A model generated the notes under the pieces. It was given only the letters and a program-made list of their open reading frames with translations, was not told where the DNA came from and ran no database searches. Source: UBA4421 sp002704225 (GTDB taxonomy: Bacteria; Pseudomonadota; Gammaproteobacteria; Pseudomonadales; Azotimanducaceae). Taken from it: a stretch of DNA of 59,491 bases. The stretch is from contig CACDWG010000015.1 in NCBI GenBank assembly GCA_902556425.1, forward strand, positions 1-59,491, in the 5' to 3' direction. Positions 18,913 to 27,950 of the stretch are shown here, piece by piece; within the stretch, counting starts at the first letter, position 1; every line of letters starts with the position of its first letter. The position numbers and the translations under genes are program-made.

Positions 18913-20844
18913 TTACTCAGCCCTGGCAACACCAACAGAAGCCTCTGCTGCAGCGAAAAACGCGCCAAACTCCAGTTGTTGATTTCTCGCTGTCACCTGT
19001 TGCTCCAACTGCTGCAGCAGCGTCTCCTCAGTGGCGCCAACATCGCCGGCGAGCACTCGAGTCACAACGACCAGAGCGCTGCCATCGGTGGTCGTCGCAG
19101 CACCAATACTTTTTCCGCCGTCGCTGGGTCGTGGCAGCGAAAACGCCTCGGTTAGAACACTTTCCGGCACGTTGGCCAGTCCCCTTAGGGAAGCGCCTCT
19201 GCGGGTAATCAATTCGCGAGTTTCCCAGCGCTTGCCAAGTTCGTTGGCGACCTCAGACACGGGCACACCCGCGTCCAATTGCGCCAGAGCGTTGGCCTTA
19301 TCCGATTCAATTTCACCACGAGCGGCTTCCTGTTTAAGCTCGTCAACAATGACTTGCTGCACATCTGCCAGAGCCAGCTGCTCAGAGGCATAGTATTGCG
19401 CCACCCGCACCACAGCTGCTCTGCCATCACCCAAAGAAATTACCGCGCTATTTTCCCCTTCAAGCCCCTCGGTTGAGAACAGGCTTTCGATCACGTCTAG
19501 GTCACCCGCTAGCGCCCATTGATTCGTGTCTGCCCCGTTAAACTCCGTAACACCCTCAGCGCGCAGAATGGTTAAACCAAGAGCACTGGCTGTTTCGGTC
19601 AGTTCGTACCGTTCTTCAAATGCCCGCTGTTCAAGCTCCTCCACCGCCGAATCAAACGCTTCCGCAGCGGCCTCCGAGCGCAGGCGGTCGAGAATCCCGT
19701 CTTTTTCGTCTGCGAAGGTTGGCACGTCGACAGCGCCGATTTCGTTCAAGCGAATCAGATGGTAGCCAAATTCGCTACGAACGGGTTCCGATACATCTCC
19801 GGGGGCTTCCAATGCCCACAGTGCTTCTTCAAACACCGGGTCAAAGGACCCTTTTGACATCATTCCCAAGCTGCCACCGATGTCCGAGGAGCCCGGGTCG
19901 TCCGAAAGTTCCTTGGCTAAGGCAGAAAAATTCTCTCCTGTGGCAAGACGATCGGCCGCACGTCGAATTTTTGCAAGCGCGGCGGCTTCATCCGTTCCCT
20001 CATCCACAACAACAAGGATATGAGCGGAATCGCGCTGAGCTTGATCGCCCATCGCGCCGATATCATCTTCATAAATCGCTCTTAGGGCGTCGTCGCTGTC
20101 ATCGACTTCGACGGTTGACCGCAGCCCGTCCAAGGACAATTCAAGCCATTCAACGTCAACACGTGCCTCAGTCACGTAGGATGAGCGATCTTCTTCGTAG
20201 CGCGTCGCCACGTCTTCATCTGCAACCTCAATGTTTTCGAGGTAGTCCTGTAAATTCAAACTGAGATAGGCGACGTCCCGACGCTGATTCAAAAGCGCCG
20301 CTGCCTGACCAACTTCCCAGTCTTCGGAGAATGAGGTGTCGGCGATGCTTGCCCGCAGCAGCTCAGAGCCAAGCCCCTGCTGCACCTCTTGAATAAACTG
20401 TACTGGCGCAAACCCCATGAGCTGCAGCTGTTGGCGATACACCGCCTCGCTGAATTCGCCAGCGATCTGATACGCAGGGCTTTCCACTAGGCGCTGATTG
20501 ACTTCAGCATCGGAAAAACCAATACCCAATTGTGCGGCGGTTTGGTACAGGACCTGCCGGTTCACCAGTTGTTCGAGGGCATAATTCTGCAACTGCACGC
20601 GGTCAATATCCGCCGGGTCAAACTCCGGGCCCATCTGCGAGAGCAGTCTGCGTCGTTCCCGTTCAGTTTCAACCGACAGCACGCCTTCGGTAACATCAAA
20701 ATCACCAACTGTGGCAATACTTGGGACGTTCCCCATGAAAATATTGGTTGCGCCAAAACCGAACAGGGTCAGTACTAAAATAATGGCGACCACAAGAATT
20801 TTGAATCCCGTGGACTGGGTTTGATCTCTAAGCTGTTGCAGCAT
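18913..20844 (-). CDS. ppiD: Peptidyl-prolyl isomerase/chaperone PpiD
   Basis: Inner-membrane-anchored periplasmic chaperone that meets proteins leaving the Sec translocon. 643 residues (623 in E. coli): cytoplasmic N-terminus, membrane segment about 15-34 (FKILVVAIILVLTLFGFG), a SurA-like N-terminal chaperone region with LEQLVNRQVLYQTA near 90, and a parvulin domain (about 265-365) with AHILVVVDEGTDEA and GSLGMMSKGSFDPVFEEAL. A long C-terminal chaperone part follows. It is the distal member of the conserved order tig-clpP-clpX-lon-hupB-ppiD, all on this strand. Confidence 0.93.
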   Translation of the reverse strand: MLQQLRDQTQSTGFKILVVAIILVLTLFGFGATNIFMGNVPSIATVGDFDVTEGVLSVETERERRRLLSQMGPEFDPADIDRVQLQNYALEQLVNRQVLYQTAAQLGIGFSDAEVNQRLVESPAYQIAGEFSEAVYRQQLQLMGFAPVQFIQEVQQGLGSELLRASIADTSFSEDWEVGQAAALLNQRRDVAYLSLNLQDYLENIEVADEDVATRYEEDRSSYVTEARVDVEWLELSLDGLRSTVEVDDSDDALRAIYEDDIGAMGDQAQRDSAHILVVVDEGTDEAAALAKIRRAADRLATGENFSALAKELSDDPGSSDIGGSLGMMSKGSFDPVFEEALWALEAPGDVSEPVRSEFGYHLIRLNEIGAVDVPTFADEKDGILDRLRSEAAAEAFDSAVEELEQRAFEERYELTETASALGLTILRAEGVTEFNGADTNQWALAGDLDVIESLFSTEGLEGENSAVISLGDGRAAVVRVAQYYASEQLALADVQQVIVDELKQEAARGEIESDKANALAQLDAGVPVSEVANELGKRWETRELITRRGASLRGLANVPESVLTEAFSLPRPSDGGKSIGAATTTDGSALVVVTRVLAGDVGATEETLLQQLEQQVTARNQQLEFGAFFAAAEASVGVARAE

Positions 20845-20984
20845 TTTTCTTAATCTTTCTCAATCGTTCATTTTGATCTTGGGTAGGCGTTCCTGTTCGT
20901 GAGGCTTTGAACGGCCACACTCTTTGAGCAAAGGCAATGCCTTGGCCCGTCATCACACACTCGGTGCTCAGGAACACACAACCT

Positions 20985-21011
20985 AAAAAAAAGGGCGCAA
21001 GTACTGCGCCC
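20985..21011 (-). terminator. Rho-independent terminator after hupB
   Basis: On the minus strand GGGCGCA (21011-21005) pairs with TGCGCCC (20999-20993) around a five-base loop, followed by eight T (20992-20985). It lies 33 bases after the hupB stop, so hupB is separated transcriptionally from ppiD. Confidence 0.9.
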
Positions 21012-21044
21012 TCCGACAGCGACTGAAGCCGCTGCAAACGCTGC

Positions 21045-21317
21045 TTAGTTCAAAGCATCCTTTAATGCTTTGCCTGCTTTGAATGCAGGCACCTTAGCAG
21101 CGGCAATTTGAATTGCTTCTCCGGTTTTTGGGTTACGCCCAGCACGCGCAGCGCGCTCGCGAACCAAAAATGTACCAAAACCAACCAAGGCTACAGACTC
21201 ACCGTTGCTCAAAGAGCCAGTGATGCCCTCAATCGCAGCATCGACAGCGCGAGCCGCAGTTGCCTTAGGAATGTCTGCCGATTCGGCTACGTGGTCTACC
21301 AATTCACTTTTATTCAA
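21045..21317 (-). CDS. hupB: Nucleoid-associated DNA-binding protein HU, beta subunit
   Basis: 90 residues, the standard HU length. Begins MNKSELVDHVAESADI, has the GFGTFLVRERAARAGRNPKTGE arm region (in parts, about residues 46-67) and ends in a short helix (KVPAFKAGKALKDALN). HU bends and compacts DNA as a dimer. It has its own promoter (21447-21475) and terminator (20985-21011). Confidence 0.95.
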   Translation of the reverse strand: MNKSELVDHVAESADIPKATAARAVDAAIEGITGSLSNGESVALVGFGTFLVRERAARAGRNPKTGEAIQIAAAKVPAFKAGKALKDALN

Positions 21318-21446
21318 TGTCTTACCCCTCGCTTGTCGCGTTAGAAGATTTGCAGATTAGTCATACCCAGGCGTTTGGCTTTACGCAAAACACCGGGCAC
21401 TTCGCCCTAACGCGATGATTTAGAAACATCCTCGCGGACAAGACAT

Positions 21447-21475
21447 CATATAACAACCCTCGTGTGCTATGGCAA
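21447..21475 (-). promoter_or_regulatory. Putative sigma-70 promoter of hupB
   Basis: On the minus strand TTGCCA (21475-21470, five of six to consensus), a 17-base spacer, then TATATG (21452-21447). This would give a leader of about 120 bases before the hupB ATG at 21317. Inferred from motif match only. Confidence 0.5.
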
Positions 21476-21528
21476 CCAATTCTCTCTATCCGACAACAAA
21501 CCCTGCAATGCGTCGCCTATCTCACCTT

Positions 21529-23976
21529 CTAGTGAGGACTGATACTCGATGCGCCTTCGTCATCACCCTTTCGTTCCACTCTCTCTGACTGAGCATCACC
21601 TTGTGGATCTGCGATACGAGGTACTGGCATGCGATCCAATGCCACCTGTAGAACCTCGTCCATCCACTTAACACTGTGGATCTGCAGATCGTTCTTTATA
21701 TTTTCCGGTATTTCAGCTAAGTCCTTTTCGTTTTCATGCGGGATAACAACCTGCTTCACGCCCCCTCGATGGGCGGCCAAAAGCTTCTCTTTCAGACCGC
21801 CAATGGGTAACACCTGACCACGCAAGGTGATCTCTCCTGTCATAGCGACATCGGCTTTCACTGGAATCCCGGTTATCACAGACACCATGGCGGTACACAT
21901 CCCGATACCAGCGCTCGGACCATCCTTGGGTGTTGCACCCTCTGGCACGTGGATATGCAGGTCCGTTTTCTCATGAAAATCTTCTGGTAATCCGAGCACG
22001 CTGGAGCGACTGCGCACGAATGTCAGAGCTGCCTGAATGGACTCTTGCATCACATCCCCTAACGAGCCGGTCTTGGTCTGACGCCCCTTACCCGGCATCG
22101 ATACCGCTTCAATATTCAACAGCTCGCCACCTACCTGAGTCCACGCCAGCCCGGTCACAATACCGACCTGATCCTTTTCCTCAGCCCGTCCATAACTGAA
22201 TTTGCGGACACCGCTGTAATGACTCAGTTGATCCGGTTCAACAACCGTTTTTGCAAATTTCTTTGCGGCTTTCTTCCGCTTTCCCTTGGCCTGGAGATCG
22301 GCGCTCAAGGATTGTTCCTTCACAACCTTTCTCGCGACCTTCGCTATTTCACGTTCTAAACCGCGGACGCCTGCCTCCTTGGTGTAGTAGCGAATTAGGT
22401 CAATCAGCGCCAGATCTGTTATCTCCAGTTCGTCGGCCTTCAACCCATTATTTTTTATCTGCTTTGGTACCAGGTAGCGCTGAGCGATGTTAAGTTTTTC
22501 ATCCTCGGTGTACCCCGGCAGACGAATCACTTCCATTCGATCCAGCAGCGGCCCTGGAATGTTCATAGAGTTTGAGGTGCAAACAAAAAAGACGTTCGAC
22601 AGATCGTAGTCGACTTCCAAATAATGGTCATTGAACGTGTCGTTTTGCTCTGGGTCCAAAACCTCAAGCAATGCGCTGGAGGGATCCCCCCGCATATCCA
22701 TCCCCATCTTGTCGATTTCGTCGAGTAAGAACAGAGGATTCACAACGCCGGCTTTTGACATCTTCTGGATAATCTTGCCGGGCAACGACCCTATATAGGT
22801 ACGGCGGTGTCCACGAATCTCAGCTTCATCGCGCACCCCGCCCAGGGCCATACGAACAAAGTTGCGATTGGTTGCCTTGGCAATGCTTTCACCTAGGCTG
22901 GTCTTGCCAACCCCAGGAGGCCCAACCAAACACAACACCGGGCTTTTGGACTTCGACACCCGATTTTGCACGGCCAAATACTCGATGATTCGTTCTTTTA
23001 CCTCGGTCAAACCGTAGTGATCCGCATCAAGAATTTCCTGTGCGGCGGCCAAATCCTTACGAACCCGACTGCGCTTGCTCCATGGAATATTCAGCATCCA
23101 ATCGACAAAGCTTCGTACCACAGTGGCCTCTGCTGACATGGGCGCCATGTTTTTGAGTTTGTTTAATTCAGTTTGCGCTTTGTTCTTGGCCTCGGCGGGC
23201 ATCCCCGCCTCATCGATCTTGGCCTGCAGTTCATCTACTTCCGAAGCAGAATCGTCCCCCATCTCTTTTTGGATGGCCTTCATTTGCTCGTTTAGGTAAT
23301 AGTCGCGCTGGCTTTGCTCCATCTGCTTTTTCACGCGACCGCGCACTTGCTTTTCAACTTGCTGCACGGCGAGACCGTTATCCATTAAGCCCAGCAGACG
23401 CTCCATACGGGCCTTGATTTCAACGGTTTCCAAGATCGACTGACGCTCCTTCATTTCCAAGGAAATCTGGGCGGCCATGGTGTCCATGAGTCTGGAGGGA
23501 TCATCCAACCCTGATAACGAGGCGAGGACTTCCTGAGGGATTTTCTTGTTGCCTTGTGCAAATTGTTCGAAATGCGACAGCAACGAACGAACCACAGCGT
23601 CCGCTTCCCGAGCCTCCATTTCCAGTTCTTGCTGCACTTCGACCTCAGCACGGATGAACTCGCCGCTGACGTCCACTTCCTTAACAACGGCCCTGCTACC
23701 TCCTTCGACAAGCACTTTTACCGTGCCATCCGGGAGTTTCAGCAACTGCAGAATGGTCGCAACGGTGCCCATCGCGTAAAGGTCTTCTGGGCCGACTTCC
23801 GCTTTCTCGGATTCTTTTTTTGCCACTAGGAAAATCTGTTTGTCGTCGGCCATCGCCGAATCTAAGGCAACAATTGAACTCTTCGTTCCAACAAACAAAG
23901 GGTGGACGCCGTGCGGAAATACGACCATGTCACGCAGTGGCAACACGGGTAACAGTTCTCGAGAGGAATCAGACAT
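21529..23976 (-). CDS. lon: ATP-dependent protease Lon
   Basis: Cytoplasmic AAA+ serine protease that removes misfolded and regulatory proteins. 815 residues (784 in E. coli): N-terminal substrate domain (LPLRDMVVFPHGVHPLFVG from residue about 10), coiled region, AAA+ module with Walker A GPPGVGKTS near 351 and Walker B FLLDEIDKMG, and the C-terminal protease domain with the Ser in PKDGPSAG near 686 and the Lys in GGLKEKLLAA. The extra length is a Lys-rich insert between the modules (QAKGKRKKAAKKFAK, about 575) and a polar tail. It lies between clpX and hupB as in most gammaproteobacteria. Confidence 0.97.
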   Translation of the reverse strand: MSDSSRELLPVLPLRDMVVFPHGVHPLFVGTKSSIVALDSAMADDKQIFLVAKKESEKAEVGPEDLYAMGTVATILQLLKLPDGTVKVLVEGGSRAVVKEVDVSGEFIRAEVEVQQELEMEAREADAVVRSLLSHFEQFAQGNKKIPQEVLASLSGLDDPSRLMDTMAAQISLEMKERQSILETVEIKARMERLLGLMDNGLAVQQVEKQVRGRVKKQMEQSQRDYYLNEQMKAIQKEMGDDSASEVDELQAKIDEAGMPAEAKNKAQTELNKLKNMAPMSAEATVVRSFVDWMLNIPWSKRSRVRKDLAAAQEILDADHYGLTEVKERIIEYLAVQNRVSKSKSPVLCLVGPPGVGKTSLGESIAKATNRNFVRMALGGVRDEAEIRGHRRTYIGSLPGKIIQKMSKAGVVNPLFLLDEIDKMGMDMRGDPSSALLEVLDPEQNDTFNDHYLEVDYDLSNVFFVCTSNSMNIPGPLLDRMEVIRLPGYTEDEKLNIAQRYLVPKQIKNNGLKADELEITDLALIDLIRYYTKEAGVRGLEREIAKVARKVVKEQSLSADLQAKGKRKKAAKKFAKTVVEPDQLSHYSGVRKFSYGRAEEKDQVGIVTGLAWTQVGGELLNIEAVSMPGKGRQTKTGSLGDVMQESIQAALTFVRSRSSVLGLPEDFHEKTDLHIHVPEGATPKDGPSAGIGMCTAMVSVITGIPVKADVAMTGEITLRGQVLPIGGLKEKLLAAHRGGVKQVVIPHENEKDLAEIPENIKNDLQIHSVKWMDEVLQVALDRMPVPRIADPQGDAQSERVERKGDDEGASSISPH

Positions 23977-24116
23977 AAAGATGACTCAGGCAGTTACTGG
24001 ATTGCGGACACTGTATACCGAGTACCGTGCCCTTCACATCCTGTTGTCTGAGTCGCGTAGAAGTATCAGCGCTAGAGACCAGCTACTTTGAGCGTTCTCA
24101 CGCCTGCGGAAGCGCC

Positions 24117-25400
24117 TTAAGAGCTACCTTCTTTGGGTGCGGCTTGATCAATGTTCTCGTAAATCAGCATCGGCGAACTCTCGCCAGTGATGACACTCTC
24201 ATCGATAACCACCTTACTGACAGACTCAGACCCAGGTAAATCGTACATGGTGTCTAACAACACAGATTCAAGTATGGATCGCAAACCGCGAGCGCCCGTC
24301 TTTCGCTCGGTGGCTTTCGCTGCCACGGCTTGAAGAGCGTCTTCACGGAAGTCCACTTCAACCCCCTCCATCTCGAACAGTTTGGAGTATTGACGCGTCA
24401 ACGAGTTCTTGGGTTCGGTCAGGATTCTGACCAACGCATCGTTATCGAGTTCACCCAGCGTTGCTACCACAGGCAATCGGCCAACAAATTCAGGGATCAG
24501 GCCATAGCGCACCAAGTCCTCTGGCTCAAGATTCTGCAGCGTTTCCCCGATGCTGTCTTTGTCCGACTCGCCCTTGACCTGAGCGCCGAATCCAATACCC
24601 GAGCGATCGGAACGATCAGTGATCACTTTGTCCAAGCCGGCAAAGGCCCCACCACAGATGAACAAGATCTTGGAGGTATCCACCTGCAAAAATTCTTGCT
24701 GGGGATGCTTACGACCGCCTTGAGGCGGCACTGACGCCACAGTGCCTTCGATGAGTTTCAGCAGGGCTTGCTGCACCCCTTCCCCGGAAACGTCACGGGT
24801 GATCGAAGGATTATCCGATTTACGGGAAATTTTGTCGATTTCATCAATATAAACGATACCGACCTGAGCGCGCTCCACATCGTAGTCACACTTTTGAAGC
24901 AACTTCTGAATGATGTTTTCGACGTCCTCGCCTACGTAGCCAGCCTCGGTCAGCGTCGTTGCATCGGCAATGGTGAAAGGCACATCAAGCAATCGCGCCA
25001 GCGTCTCCGCCAGCAGGGTCTTGCCGCAACCAGTTGGCCCAATCAGTAAGATATTTGACTTAGACAGTTCTACATCGTCTTTCTTGGCGCTGTAATTCAG
25101 ACGCTTATAGTGGTTGTACACAGCCACCGAAAGCACTTTTTTGGCCTGATCCTGACCAATGACGTACTCGTCTAAAATTTCTTTGATTTCCGTAGGAACC
25201 GGGAGCTTCGCGGACTCGCCGCTTTGAGCTGCCTCGGATACTTCCTCGCGGATAATGTCATTGCATAGCTCGACGCACTCATCGCAGATAAAAACCGAAG
25301 GCCCTGCGATCAATTTGCGGACTTCATGCTGGCTCTTGCCACAGAAAGAGCAGTACAGCAGCTTACCTGAATCGTCCCCTTTGCTACCTTCTTCTGACAT
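24117..25400 (-). CDS. clpX: ATP-dependent Clp protease ATP-binding subunit ClpX
   Basis: AAA+ unfoldase that feeds substrates to ClpP. 427 residues (424 in E. coli). Zinc-binding Cys17, Cys20, Cys39 and Cys42; Walker A GPTGCGKT at 121-128; Walker B VYIDEIDKI near 184; pore-loop GYVGED near 154; and the ClpP-contacting IGF loop is present as SGIGFGAQV near 269. It lies 165 bases after clpP and 140 before lon on the same strand. Confidence 0.97.
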   Translation of the reverse strand: MSEEGSKGDDSGKLLYCSFCGKSQHEVRKLIAGPSVFICDECVELCNDIIREEVSEAAQSGESAKLPVPTEIKEILDEYVIGQDQAKKVLSVAVYNHYKRLNYSAKKDDVELSKSNILLIGPTGCGKTLLAETLARLLDVPFTIADATTLTEAGYVGEDVENIIQKLLQKCDYDVERAQVGIVYIDEIDKISRKSDNPSITRDVSGEGVQQALLKLIEGTVASVPPQGGRKHPQQEFLQVDTSKILFICGGAFAGLDKVITDRSDRSGIGFGAQVKGESDKDSIGETLQNLEPEDLVRYGLIPEFVGRLPVVATLGELDNDALVRILTEPKNSLTRQYSKLFEMEGVEVDFREDALQAVAAKATERKTGARGLRSILESVLLDTMYDLPGSESVSKVVIDESVITGESSPMLIYENIDQAAPKEGSS

Positions 25401-25565
25401 AACTTCCTCTTAACATATGCCACCCTCTCTGCGAGTTGGTGCGCGAAAAATCACTGTCTTTTACATTGCTTCGTGGCTGCACGATTTGCAACCCCGAAAA
25501 GACGTTTACTGTGCGGCGCAACAAACACCGTTTAGTGGTTCGATGCGCCGACTGCGATGTTTTGT

Positions 25566-26207
25566 TTACGCTTCTGCCTTGGTCGTGCGGCTTGACTGCA
25601 CTGCATCTACCAAGCCGTATTCCTGAGCTTCCTCGGGACTCATCCAGAAATCTCGGTCGGTATCCTTGGCGACGCGTTCGATGTCCTGCCCTGTATGCTC
25701 GGCAATGATTTTGTTCAGCCGCTCTCGCGCTAACAGAATCTCTTGGGCTTGAATCTCTATGTCGGCAGCAACGCCACGAGACCCGCCCGCTGGCTGATGA
25801 AGCATCATGCGAGAATTGGGCAGCGCAAATCGCTTGCCAGACTCGCCGGCAGCGAGGAGGAATGCGCCCATACTCGCCGCTTGTCCTACACAGAGGGTGC
25901 TGACCTGAGGCCTGATAAATTGCATGGTGTCATAGATTGCGAGCCCTGCCGTGACGGAACCTCCGGGCGAGTTGATGTAGAGGTTTATGTCTTTATCGGG
26001 GTTTTCAGACTCCAAAAACAACATTTGGGCCACGATCAGATTCGCCATGTGATCTTCCACCGAGCCAACCATGAAAATTATCCGCTCTTTCAAGAGCCGG
26101 GAATAGATATCGTACGAGCGTTCACCACGGGCCGTCTGCTCTACCACCATGGGCACCATGCCCAGTCCTGTCATCGGCGTCATACTCGATTCTCCTGCTG
26201 TACTCAT
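25566..26207 (-). CDS. clpP: ATP-dependent Clp protease proteolytic subunit ClpP
   Basis: Serine protease forming the tetradecameric chamber used with ClpX. From ATG at 26207, 213 residues (207 in E. coli). Catalytic triad Ser112 (GQAASMGAF), His137 (MMLHQPAGG) and Asp186 (DTDRDFWMS), one residue later than in E. coli. The frame extends to 26285, but AAGGTGAT directly before ATG 26207 and the family length favour this start. It follows tig by 93 bases. Confidence 0.97.
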   Translation of the reverse strand: MSTAGESSMTPMTGLGMVPMVVEQTARGERSYDIYSRLLKERIIFMVGSVEDHMANLIVAQMLFLESENPDKDINLYINSPGGSVTAGLAIYDTMQFIRPQVSTLCVGQAASMGAFLLAAGESGKRFALPNSRMMLHQPAGGSRGVAADIEIQAQEILLARERLNKIIAEHTGQDIERVAKDTDRDFWMSPEEAQEYGLVDAVQSSRTTKAEA

Positions 26208-26300
26208 ATCACCTTCACTTTTTCGTGTCATGTCACTGGACCGCGTACCTAGGCCAACCATCTTGTCACGACTTCCGCCGCGCAACCGATTAGGGACCCT

Positions 26301-27686
26301 CTATTTTTCGTCAGCGGATTCGCCAACCGTCTCCGCAACGGCTTCAACGTCTGCAGAATCGCCTTCCTCCGCAGGCGGTGCGATGGCCGCTCCGCTGATG
26401 ACGTCGGCATAGTTGGACACGACCTCTTCAATTTCCGCCGAAGCCATAATGTGGTCAACCACCTGATCTTCAAGCACCGCCATCTCGATGCTACCCATTT
26501 GTTCAGGATTGCTTCGATACCATTCGATCACCTGCTCGGGCTCACCATACGGTTCAGCCATCTCCTGAAGCTTCGCCTCTACCTTGGCCTCGTCAGCCAC
26601 CAACTCGCCCGAACTGATGACTTCATTAACGATTAGACCCACCTTCACGCGCTTTTCCGCTTGATCGTGGAACAAGGCATCCGGCAGGTCTAAGCTCTGA
26701 GCTTGTCCCGGCGGCATTTGAAATTGGCTCATCATCTGCTCTTTGAGCACCTGTATCTCTCTTTGCACGATATCGCCGGGAATTGGAAACTCATGTATTT
26801 CCGCTAAACCATCCATAACCTGTTGTTTAATCTGGTTTTTAACCGCCGAATCGAGCTCTCTCTGCATATTACTGCGCACTTCCGCGTGGAACGCCTCTTC
26901 GCCGCCTTCTTCGATCCCGAATTTTTGGAAAAACTCCTCATCGAGTTCGGGAAGCTGACGCTCGTTTACCTCTGAGACTTTGACGGAAAACTGGACCGTC
27001 TTGCCTTGCAGTTCCTCTGCCCGGTAATCGTCGGGGAAGACCGCGTCAAAAGTGGACTCTTCTCCAGCCCCAAGGCCGACAACGCCCTTATCAAAGTCCT
27101 CGATCATTTGGCCTTGGCCGATCGTAAAGGTCATGCCTTCGCCACACGCCTCTTCCACGCGCTCGCCATCTAGCTCACCGGTAAAGTCCACAATGACCTG
27201 ATCACCGTCTTGCGCTGGTCGAACCGCAGGCTCTTGGGTTGCGTGCTGCTCACGCAATCGCGCGATCATGGTCTCAAGATCGGCATCTTCAATTTCTGCT
27301 GAAGGCCGCTTAACGTTGACCCGGTCAAAGTTGGCTAACTCAACGGTTGGAAACACGTCAAAAGTCGCTGTGAATTCAAAGTCGATACCCGGATCCATTT
27401 TCACCACATCAAGCTTGGGCGAACTGGCTGGATTCATGTCTTCCTGCTGAACGGCTGTCATGAAGCTGCTCTGCATCATTTCGCCGGCAACTTCTGACCG
27501 TACGGCATCGCCATAGCGACGCCGGACCTCTTTCATCGGCACTTTGCCAGCTCGGAATCCTGGGATTTTCACCTGGCCGCGGGCGGATTGCAGTCGGGCG
27601 GTAATTTGTTCTTCAAAGGCATCGCTGTCGATGGCAATGGTCAAGCGACGTTCCAAACCCGTTAGAGTTTCAATAGATACATTCAT
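26301..27686 (-). CDS. tig: Trigger factor, ribosome-associated chaperone
   Basis: Binds ribosomal protein L23 and shields nascent chains; also has prolyl isomerase activity. 461 residues (432 in E. coli): ribosome-binding domain with the signature GFRAGKVPMKEV (about 43-54), FKBP domain with DGDQVIVDFTGELDGE near 160, and the helical C-terminal domain. The last 30 or so residues are an acidic Ala/Glu/Asp-rich tail not found in E. coli. It heads the tig-clpP-clpX-lon-hupB-ppiD series. Confidence 0.95.
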   Translation of the reverse strand: MNVSIETLTGLERRLTIAIDSDAFEEQITARLQSARGQVKIPGFRAGKVPMKEVRRRYGDAVRSEVAGEMMQSSFMTAVQQEDMNPASSPKLDVVKMDPGIDFEFTATFDVFPTVELANFDRVNVKRPSAEIEDADLETMIARLREQHATQEPAVRPAQDGDQVIVDFTGELDGERVEEACGEGMTFTIGQGQMIEDFDKGVVGLGAGEESTFDAVFPDDYRAEELQGKTVQFSVKVSEVNERQLPELDEEFFQKFGIEEGGEEAFHAEVRSNMQRELDSAVKNQIKQQVMDGLAEIHEFPIPGDIVQREIQVLKEQMMSQFQMPPGQAQSLDLPDALFHDQAEKRVKVGLIVNEVISSGELVADEAKVEAKLQEMAEPYGEPEQVIEWYRSNPEQMGSIEMAVLEDQVVDHIMASAEIEEVVSNYADVISGAAIAPPAEEGDSADVEAVAETVGESADEK

Positions 27687-27914
27687 ACTTTTGGTGTTCA
27701 GCTAAAGGTAAAACAGTTGCGCATTCCCGATGCATGAAAGACAGACTTTGATCACCGTTTTTTCAAAAAGTTATGCAAAATCAGCCAGCCGCCGGCGCTA
27801 CGCGGTTAATGGCGCGAGATTATGCCCTATTTGTTGTGAAAATGGTGGCCATTTACGCCCAACCAGCGCGCCCTTTTGATAAAGAATCGCGCTGGATCTT
27901 GGCTGATCGACAAA

Positions 27915-27929
27915 CCGCCGTATCGGCGG
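27915..27929 (-). terminator. Weak hairpin after the TPR lipoprotein gene
   Basis: Perfect six-base-pair stem (CCGCCG and CGGCGG) around a three-base loop, followed on the minus strand by only a short GTTTG stretch. It lies 22 bases after the TPR gene stop. It may be a weak or bidirectional terminator; the poor T-run keeps confidence low. Confidence 0.35.
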
Positions 27930-27950
27930 TCAAGACGAGGACACGTTGTG

